In this document: in pieces, positions 58,191 through 64,000 of the stretch
Position numbering within the stretch: position 1 is the first letter of the stretch
Layout of the letters: the number at the start of each line of letters is the position of its first letter
Origin: Flammeovirgaceae bacterium UBA7330
GTDB lineage: Bacteria > Bacteroidota > Bacteroidia > Cytophagales > Cyclobacteriaceae
NCBI GenBank assembly: GCA_002471275.1
Contig: DKPQ01000007.1
Coordinates: forward strand, 1 to 64,000
Length of the DNA stretch: 64,000 nucleotides
Reading direction: 5' to 3'
Translations under genes and position numbers: made by a program
Notes under the pieces: generated by a model
Database searches by the model: none
What the model was told of the DNA's origin: nothing
The model's input: only the letters and a program-made list of their open reading frames with translations

Positions 58191-59795
58191 ATGAAAAGAA
58201 TTGGAAACTGGAAAGAAACCTATGAGCGATTGTCGAAAGCCGACAAGGAAAAGCATCTTGAAACCGGCGATCTGGAGAATCTTGGCCTTGCCGCTTACAT
58301 GATTGGCCTGGATGAAGAATCTTACCGGTTTTTGGAGCAGGCGCATGCCAGCCATTTGGAAAGGAAAAATATCAAACAGGCTGCAAGGTGTGCTTTCTGG
58401 CTGGGTCTTATCCATATGAATTTAGGGGAGATGGCCCGTAGCAGTGGCTGGATGTCGAAGGGAGAAAGACTGATTACTGAAAACGGCACTGAAGGGTCTG
58501 AAGGTGGGCTGTTCCTGATCCCCACCGCTTTAGGTGCCTTACATCGAGGGGAGGTGGACAAAGCACTTGAAACATTTGAAATAGCTGTCTCAATCGGTGA
58601 AGAGTTTGCCGATGCAGACCTGATAGTACTTGCCCGGCTGGGGCAGGGGCAGACATTGATCCAGTTAGGAGAGGTAGCCAGGGGGGTGAAGCTACTCGAT
58701 GAAGCCATGGTGAGCATTGAAACGGACGAAGTATACCCTGTTGTGGTTGGGATTGGCTATTGTGCAGTGATAGAAACGTGCAGAAGAGTTTGGGACCTGC
58801 GAAGAGCAAAGGAATGGACAGCAGCACTGAAAAAATGGTGTGATAGTCAGCCGGAGATCGTTCCATTTCGAGGCCAATGTCTGGTCCGCAGGGCTGAGAT
58901 CCTTCAATTTCATGGTGACTGGGACTATGCGCTCGAGCAAACCAATGAAGCTTGTGATTTGCTCACAAGACCACCCGGAGAACCAGCTGCCGGAGAAGCT
59001 TATTATCGAAAGGCAGAATTATGTCGTATCCTGGGCGATTTCGGCGCAGCAGCGTCTTGCTATCAGGAAGCTGCTAAGTTGGGAAGAAATCCTCAACCCG
59101 GCCTTTCATTGCTTCGAATGGCCCAGGGGCAACTGGGTGCTGGTGTGACTTCCATAAGGAATACCTTGAGAGAATCTAAGGACCCCAAAAGACTTGCTGA
59201 ATTACTTCCCGGAGCCATTGAAATATTGGTTGCCGGAAACCACCTGGAGGAGGCTACTCAGGCAGTAAAGAAGTTAAATGATATAGCCAAAGGTTTTGAT
59301 TCGCTTTATCTGCAGGCCATTGGCATTCATTGCCAGGGTGCGGTATTCTTAGCCAAAGGGAATTTTCAATTTGCACTCGACCAGTTGCAGAAAGCTCAGA
59401 AAATATGGAATTGGCTGCATTTACCTTATGAATCCGCCTTAACCAGTGAGCTGAAAGGACGTGTGTACCGGGAATTGAATGATAAGGACAATTCCGAAGC
59501 TGAGTTATTGGCCGCTCAATGGAATTTTGAACAACTCAAGGCAGTCCCTGATTATGAGCGAGTCAGCCAATTGTTAAGCAAAAAGAAGCAGCAGGAAACT
59601 CATGGACTGACGCTCAGGGAGGTGCAGGTGCTGAAACTCCTGGCATCCGGAAAGTCAAATCGGTTCATTGGAGATGAACTGTTTATCAGCGAGCGGACAG
59701 TCGATCGCCATGTGAGCAACATATACCAAAAACTTCGTGTGACCACCAGGGTAGAGGCTGCTGCCTTTGCGCTTAAATATAACCTGCTGGACTAA
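58191..59795 (+). CDS. TPR-containing LuxR-family regulator
   Basis: A 534-residue protein: residues 1-460 form about a dozen TPR-like units (AYMIGLDEESYRFLEQAHASHLE, LARLGQGQTLIQLGEVARGVKLLDEAM, CYQEAAKLG), followed by a GerE/LuxR helix-turn-helix (LTLREVQVLKLLASGKSNRFIGDELFISERTVDRHVSNIYQKL). No kinase or receiver domain, so it probably senses a ligand or partner through the repeats. The next genes (amidohydrolase, BNR-like lipoprotein) lie on the same strand and are candidate targets. Confidence 0.9.
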   Translation: MKRIGNWKETYERLSKADKEKHLETGDLENLGLAAYMIGLDEESYRFLEQAHASHLERKNIKQAARCAFWLGLIHMNLGEMARSSGWMSKGERLITENGTEGSEGGLFLIPTALGALHRGEVDKALETFEIAVSIGEEFADADLIVLARLGQGQTLIQLGEVARGVKLLDEAMVSIETDEVYPVVVGIGYCAVIETCRRVWDLRRAKEWTAALKKWCDSQPEIVPFRGQCLVRRAEILQFHGDWDYALEQTNEACDLLTRPPGEPAAGEAYYRKAELCRILGDFGAAASCYQEAAKLGRNPQPGLSLLRMAQGQLGAGVTSIRNTLRESKDPKRLAELLPGAIEILVAGNHLEEATQAVKKLNDIAKGFDSLYLQAIGIHCQGAVFLAKGNFQFALDQLQKAQKIWNWLHLPYESALTSELKGRVYRELNDKDNSEAELLAAQWNFEQLKAVPDYERVSQLLSKKKQQETHGLTLREVQVLKLLASGKSNRFIGDELFISERTVDRHVSNIYQKLRVTTRVEAAAFALKYNLLD

Positions 59796-59973
59796 GCTAA
59801 TATCTTCTTAGTTAGCCACCATATACCTGTGATGGGTAGAAATACCCAATTTTTCATTTACCGGAATTTGGGTAATCACCCCGATGCGAAAGAGCTCCTT
59901 ACCGCAATAATTTTACCTGTGTACTGCTTAACAATTAAGCAGACAACTATTGTGGAAATGAAAATAAAAAAAC

Positions 59974-60933
59974 ATGAAAACGCTTTTAACTGTTTGTTTT
60001 GTTCTGGGAGTAACCATCAATGGATACGGTCAGAAAGGTGTAACCGGTAAAAACCGTATGCCCATTATAGATATGCACATGCATACAGGGCTTCCTCATG
60101 ACGTTCCCGAAGGTATCCCGTCCCTTTGTCGACCGGCACCCTGTGAAGGTGATGGGGCAGCCACCGTCAATTCAGCCGAACTGATGAAGAAGACCATTGC
60201 TGCCATGGATCGGTACAATATTCAAAAAGCATTTCTCAGTGGTGTGGACTTTGAGGCAGTCCAACAATGGACAAAAACGGATCCTGACAGGTTTATCCCT
60301 GCTCCGTTTATCCTGAAAGCAGGAACAGAAGAACTTGCCAGGCTGAAACCCCTTTATGAGTCAGGCCAATTTCTCGGAATGGGTGAAATAGGCACACAGC
60401 TCCATGGGACACCACCAAATGACCCTTCCCTGGAACCTTATTTTCAATTGGCAGAAGAATTGGACCTGCCGGTCCTCATACATACGCTGGGCATCGGTCC
60501 CTATTTACCACATTTTAGCTCTGCAGCCGGTAGCCCGTTGTTGTTGGAGGAGGTGCTGGTAAGGCATCCTGATCTTAGGCTTTTTGTTGAAAATGCGGGG
60601 TATCCTTTCCGGGATGAGATGATTGCTGTCATGTATCAATATCCACAGCTGTATGTGGATGTTTCTACCATTACCTGGGTGATCCCACGCACGGCCTTTT
60701 ATGATTATTTAGAAGCATTGGTAAGAGCAGGGCTGGGTAAGCGAATCATGTTTGGCTCTGACCAGATGGTGTGGCCTGAGAAGATTGGGGAAGCTATTGA
60801 ATCCATTGAACAAGCACCTTTTTTAACTGAAGATCAAAAAAGAGATATTTTCTATAACAACGCGGCGCGATTTCTGAGGTTGGAAAACACTGGCAACAAT
60901 CCGGTGACGCTTTCAAAGAAGCTACATGATTAG
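59974..60933 (+). CDS. Secreted amidohydrolase family protein
   Basis: A 319-residue protein with a signal peptide (MKTLLTVCFVLGVTINGYGQ) and an amidohydrolase-2 barrel: PIIDMHMHTGLPHD (HxH metal ligands), PVLIHTLG, FVENAGYPF and IMFGSDQMVWP with the terminal metal Asp. Likely a hydrolase or decarboxylase of small organic acids in the periplasm. It follows the LuxR-type regulator. Confidence 0.88.
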   Translation: MKTLLTVCFVLGVTINGYGQKGVTGKNRMPIIDMHMHTGLPHDVPEGIPSLCRPAPCEGDGAATVNSAELMKKTIAAMDRYNIQKAFLSGVDFEAVQQWTKTDPDRFIPAPFILKAGTEELARLKPLYESGQFLGMGEIGTQLHGTPPNDPSLEPYFQLAEELDLPVLIHTLGIGPYLPHFSSAAGSPLLLEEVLVRHPDLRLFVENAGYPFRDEMIAVMYQYPQLYVDVSTITWVIPRTAFYDYLEALVRAGLGKRIMFGSDQMVWPEKIGEAIESIEQAPFLTEDQKRDIFYNNAARFLRLENTGNNPVTLSKKLHD

Positions 60934-61017
60934 GTTTTAAAGTAACGATTGGATGCAATTTTTTACTACTACAAGGTTACTTTCATATCTTTAACCGAAA
61001 TCAGACCGGTTTTAAGA

Positions 61018-62037
61018 TTGAGGAGCATTGTACTGTCATTGTTATGGGTTATTTCAAGTGCCTGTTGCCCCAATCAACAGAAGCCAGAAAAAGAATTCTT
61101 GCCTGGCAACAGGCAGACTCGCCAGGATTCCATCACCCTAGGAGTTGTCTATTTCTCTCTCGACCATGGGCAAAACTGGGTCAACGCAAGTAAAGGTTTA
61201 CCACAAAAGGTGACCATTGGTCTGGGCGGGGTATCTGTTTCCAGGGATTGGCTGGGATTGGTTACCAAAGAGTATGGTGTTTATGTCTATGATTTCAAGG
61301 ATAGCCTATGGCTAAACATACCAGCAGATTCTGCCATGATTGCGAGTAATATTGGGGCTATGGCTTTTCATAACAAGGGTATCTTTGTGGGGTCACAGCA
61401 TAGAGGTGTCTTCTATTCAGATGACCAGGGGGAATCCTGGACCGAGAGAAATGCAGGATTGGGGAATTTGACCATAAGACGATTTGCTGAGATACATGCC
61501 AGGCTGTATGTAGGAACAAACCATGGCTTGTATGTTTACAATGACGCTACAGCACGTTGGGAGCTGGAATATGGGCAACCGGCTATGCAGGTAAATGGTA
61601 TGACTGGATCATCAAATGGGAACCTATACATAGCCACTAATCTGGGGGCCTTTGTATCAAAGAGAAACATAAATGGCTGGGAGAAAATAATAGAGGGTCT
61701 GTCCTTACATAACATTGGCTCGGTTGGCCAGACCATTTATGCTTTGACCTACAATAAGTTGTTTGTATCCACGGATGGTGGCACCACCTGGGAAAGTGCG
61801 CAACAAGGATTGCCAAAAGAGTTGTACACCTTCAATGTGGTTGGGCATAAAAGCCTGGTATTTGCCGGGCAATGGGATGGAATTTATAAGAAAAGTATTT
61901 TTGAAAACAGCTGGAGGTATTCAGGAGATGGGTTGCCACCAAAGTTTGCAGCCGCAAATCTCACAGCTTACAATGATCTTTTGGTGGTTACAACTTCTGA
62001 GAGGGGGTTGCGAAGAGGAATGACCATTGAGAAGTAG
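61018..62037 (+). CDS. BNR/photosystem-stability-like propeller lipoprotein
   Basis: About 339 residues from a TTG at 61018, which gives MRSIVLSLLWVISSAC, a lipoprotein signal; an in-frame TTG at 60949 would add 23 residues. Repeats with the Asp-box pattern (SLDHGQNWVNASKGLP, SDDQGESWTERNAGLG, STDGGTTWESAQQGLP) build a beta-propeller. Such proteins bind sugars or act as scaffolds; no catalytic role is evident. It lies 84 bases after the amidohydrolase gene. Confidence 0.78.
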   Translation: MRSIVLSLLWVISSACCPNQQKPEKEFLPGNRQTRQDSITLGVVYFSLDHGQNWVNASKGLPQKVTIGLGGVSVSRDWLGLVTKEYGVYVYDFKDSLWLNIPADSAMIASNIGAMAFHNKGIFVGSQHRGVFYSDDQGESWTERNAGLGNLTIRRFAEIHARLYVGTNHGLYVYNDATARWELEYGQPAMQVNGMTGSSNGNLYIATNLGAFVSKRNINGWEKIIEGLSLHNIGSVGQTIYALTYNKLFVSTDGGTTWESAQQGLPKELYTFNVVGHKSLVFAGQWDGIYKKSIFENSWRYSGDGLPPKFAAANLTAYNDLLVVTTSERGLRRGMTIEK

Positions 62038-62217
62038 GTTACTCAGTCACTCGTCGCTTCCCGTAATTGATTCGACTATAAATAATTAGCAACTTTCCTT
62101 TTGCGATATTTAATCAAAGTGGTTGATCTATTTCTCAATATGGTGATAATCCATTTTCAATCTCTAAATTCATTACCCGATTGGAAAGATCTTTTCCCCT
62201 TTATATAATTTTACCGT

Positions 62218-62604
62218 GTGATCCGGTATTTCCGAAATAGCATGTTTGTACGTATCCTTTGGGGAGCCATGGCGATATACCTATTCAATATCAGCGTGGA
62301 TACTGCTGATCCGAATCCTGTCCATGTGGCAGAAGACCTCACCATCAATGATCAGGAAAGTATAGTGGAGCTTGTGGTAGAGCAGTTACTGGGATTTGAA
62401 AATGCCATCAGTGAACACGATGATCCTGATACGGAAAACAACCAAAAGAACAGTCTAACCAAATTAGACTTGTTTGGGCAATTGAGGGTAATTTCCAAAC
62501 TTCCTACCATACCCATTTGGCTTAAAAAGGAATTGTTTCCAGAGTTTACAGAAGCACTTGCCGCAGGTCATTCACAACTGAATACCCCACCGCCCAGGAT
62601 TTGA
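62218..62604 (+). CDS. Hypothetical secreted or membrane-anchored protein
   Basis: About 128 residues from a GTG at 62218; an ATG at 62242 (MFVRILWGAMAIYLFNISVDTADPNP) is the alternative and would begin a signal peptide directly. The mature part is acidic, with DPDTENNQKN in the middle, and ends NTPPPRI. No family recognised. It may be co-transcribed with the barrel gene 66 bases downstream, as part of a small export module. Confidence 0.55.
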   Translation: MIRYFRNSMFVRILWGAMAIYLFNISVDTADPNPVHVAEDLTINDQESIVELVVEQLLGFENAISEHDDPDTENNQKNSLTKLDLFGQLRVISKLPTIPIWLKKELFPEFTEALAAGHSQLNTPPPRI

Positions 62605-62670
62605 TTTCAACTTCACATCTGACAAGGTCCTCACCTCGGGACTATTACTCAATTATTAAATCAAATCTCA

Positions 62671-63528
62671 ATGAACATTCAATGCACACTGATGCCAGTT
62701 TTACTATTGGCACCTGTAATTTCATACGCTCAGATTTCAAATACCGAAAAAGACAGTTTATACATTCATCAGGTAGAGGATCACAACGAACCGGACAAAG
62801 TTCTCCATGCCGAACCACTTTATATCGACCTGATCCGTGACCTGGGGGCACGCAAAGGAGAAAAGGAATGGAATGTTGGACTGGGCCTGACAGATAATCT
62901 AAAGTTTGATTCCTATGAAGCCCTTATTGAATACGAATGGGCTCCAGTAGACAGGTTAGGATTGGAAGTGGAGCTGCCCTTCACCTTTTATTCAGCGCTC
63001 AATGGTACAGAGCGGGACTCCTTACCCTCCAACAAACTCAATAGCTTAAAGGCTGCATTTCAATGGTCATTTTTTGTCAATGAATCTATGGCCACTTCCA
63101 TGGCTTTAGGATATATAAACGAGTTTGAACTATCTGATTTCAATTCCTTTGGCAGGCCAATGGTCACTGGGAATGTGTACAATCCATTTCTTGTGGTAGC
63201 AAAACGATGGGGTAATAACTTTCATTCCCTCATCTACACTGGACCTAGAGTTGAACAGATATATGAAGCGCGTGAGGTACATTTTTCGTATGAAATGAAC
63301 ACAAGTTTTCATTATATGATCCCTGGAACGCGTAATTTCCTGGGGGTGGAGTTCAATAAATCTTTTCATGAAGATGATTTTGATCTTACGATACGTCCGC
63401 AGATGCGGTTGGGAATTGCTGATAACCTGTTAGTCGGAATTGTTGCGGGTATTCCTGTGAGTCGTGAAGATCAAAGGATCAGTTCGTTTGTCAGGTTGAT
63501 TTGGGAGCCCGGTCATGACGCTCATTAA
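62671..63528 (+). CDS. Outer-membrane beta-barrel protein with HAEPL motif
   Basis: A 285-residue protein with signal peptide MNIQCTLMPVLLLAPVISYAQ. HAEPLYIDLIRDLGARKGEKEWNVG (about 46-70) is a conserved opening of a Bacteroidota/proteobacterial barrel family found next to heavy-metal or hydrogenase-related genes; the rest is regular amphipathic strands ending SSFVRLIWEP. Function unknown. A terminator follows 16 bases after the stop. Confidence 0.82.
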   Translation: MNIQCTLMPVLLLAPVISYAQISNTEKDSLYIHQVEDHNEPDKVLHAEPLYIDLIRDLGARKGEKEWNVGLGLTDNLKFDSYEALIEYEWAPVDRLGLEVELPFTFYSALNGTERDSLPSNKLNSLKAAFQWSFFVNESMATSMALGYINEFELSDFNSFGRPMVTGNVYNPFLVVAKRWGNNFHSLIYTGPRVEQIYEAREVHFSYEMNTSFHYMIPGTRNFLGVEFNKSFHEDDFDLTIRPQMRLGIADNLLVGIVAGIPVSREDQRISSFVRLIWEPGHDAH

Positions 63529-63543
63529 TTGCTTTAATGAAAT

Positions 63544-63572
63544 GTGGAGAGTAACATCTCCACGTTTCTTTT
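63544..63572 (+). terminator. Intrinsic terminator after barrel gene
   Basis: GTGGAGA, six bases, TCTCCAC followed by GTTTCTTTTT. The 7-bp perfect stem and T-rich tail fit a Rho-independent terminator. Confidence 0.7.
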
Positions 63573-63776
63573 TCCGAGCGGATTAAATTTCCTATCAGCT
63601 GTTAGGCTCATTACAGCCAGTACATTTCTTTAAGTATTACTTTAAATTATTACATCTTGTTTTGAAACTATCCGTAAAAGGAACATTTTGCCTTTTTTTC
63701 ATGAAGGATTCCATTAAATGTGAGGTTGAACACATTCATGGGAATGAAGAGGTATAAAAAAGATTCAAACAAGATT

Positions 63777-64000
63777 ATGGCAGAAAAACAATATCCAAGA
63801 TCATTTTCCCATATAGGGATTACAGTACCAGATATACACAAAGCAGTTGAATTTTATTCAGAAGTCATGGGCTGGTATATCATCATGAAACCATCCCTCA
63901 TCAAGAAAGAAAAGGATACGGCTATCGGGCAGATGTGTATTGATGTGTTTGGGGATGATTGGGAAGAATTTGAGATAGCGCATATGTCTACTTCAGATGG
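63777..64000 (+). CDS. VOC/glyoxalase-like protein (cut by window end)
   Basis: The first 74 codons of a VOC-fold protein: FSHIGITVPDIHKAVEFYSEVMGWY is the typical opening, with His in the first metal-ligand position. The sequence DVFGDDWEEFEIAHMSTSDG at the end of the window resembles the lactoylglutathione-lyase-like or bleomycin-resistance-like dioxygenase branch. The rest lies outside the window. Confidence 0.82.
   Translation, partial: MAEKQYPRSFSHIGITVPDIHKAVEFYSEVMGWYIIMKPSLIKKEKDTAIGQMCIDVFGDDWEEFEIAHMSTSD

Overview
The window looks like a chromosome segment of a Bacteroidota bacterium, probably Cytophagales-like and marine or particle-associated. The signs are TAnnTTTG promoter elements, AT-rich intergenic DNA, many Sec and lipoprotein signals, Bacteroidota-type families (DUF2911, DUF4159, MtaB, HU-related protein, RAYT transposase) and an alginate lyase. 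No rRNA or tRNA gene was recognised.

Region 1 (about 1-20,350) is accessory DNA. It holds small, mostly single-gene units, nearly all on the + strand, separated by long structured non-coding spacers. Cargo includes toxin-antitoxin pairs (DUF433/DUF5615, RelE-type, PIN, a ParDE relic), a TIR-domain defence-like gene, small membrane proteins and lipoproteins, a Hint-domain protein, a DUF922 metallopeptidase-like protein and an HU-like protein. I interpret the spacers as integron attC-like recombination sites. The cleanest ones show an outer GRTAAC/GTTAYC box, a 4-nt left spacer, a 16-17-bp stem with an imperfection at stem position 11, a variable loop, a 5-nt right spacer ending in C, and GTTAYC. 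The left box of a site is complementary, over up to 10 bp, to the first bases of its own upstream unit, as expected for gene cassettes that circularise. The boxes do not fit the classical GTTRRRY consensus, and no integrase gene lies in the window. The region is also peppered with REPIN-like elements, two minisatellites of about 21 bp, and a 10.9-15.7 kb block with a GC-rich alginate lyase and a PVC-type haem protein.

Region 2 (20.6-50 kb) is ordinary chromosome. It holds peroxiredoxins, an M23 peptidase, mtaB, a FAH-family enzyme, an FGGY kinase, a PhyH oxygenase, a RAYT transposase, an outer-membrane barrel next to a TPR-CHAT protein, PafA-type phosphatase, HAD phosphatase and DUF4159 genes, an MGH1-like glycosidase, guaA, a TPR plus ligand-binding protein, hemL, and an overlapping proA-proB pair.

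Region 3 (50-64 kb) mixes enzymes and small proteins: a methyltransferase, an aldo/keto reductase, an AraC regulator, DUF4386, DUF1330-like and DUF3500 proteins, a VapBC pair, a TPR-LuxR regulator, an amidohydrolase, a BNR-like lipoprotein, an outer-membrane barrel, and a VOC protein cut by the window end.
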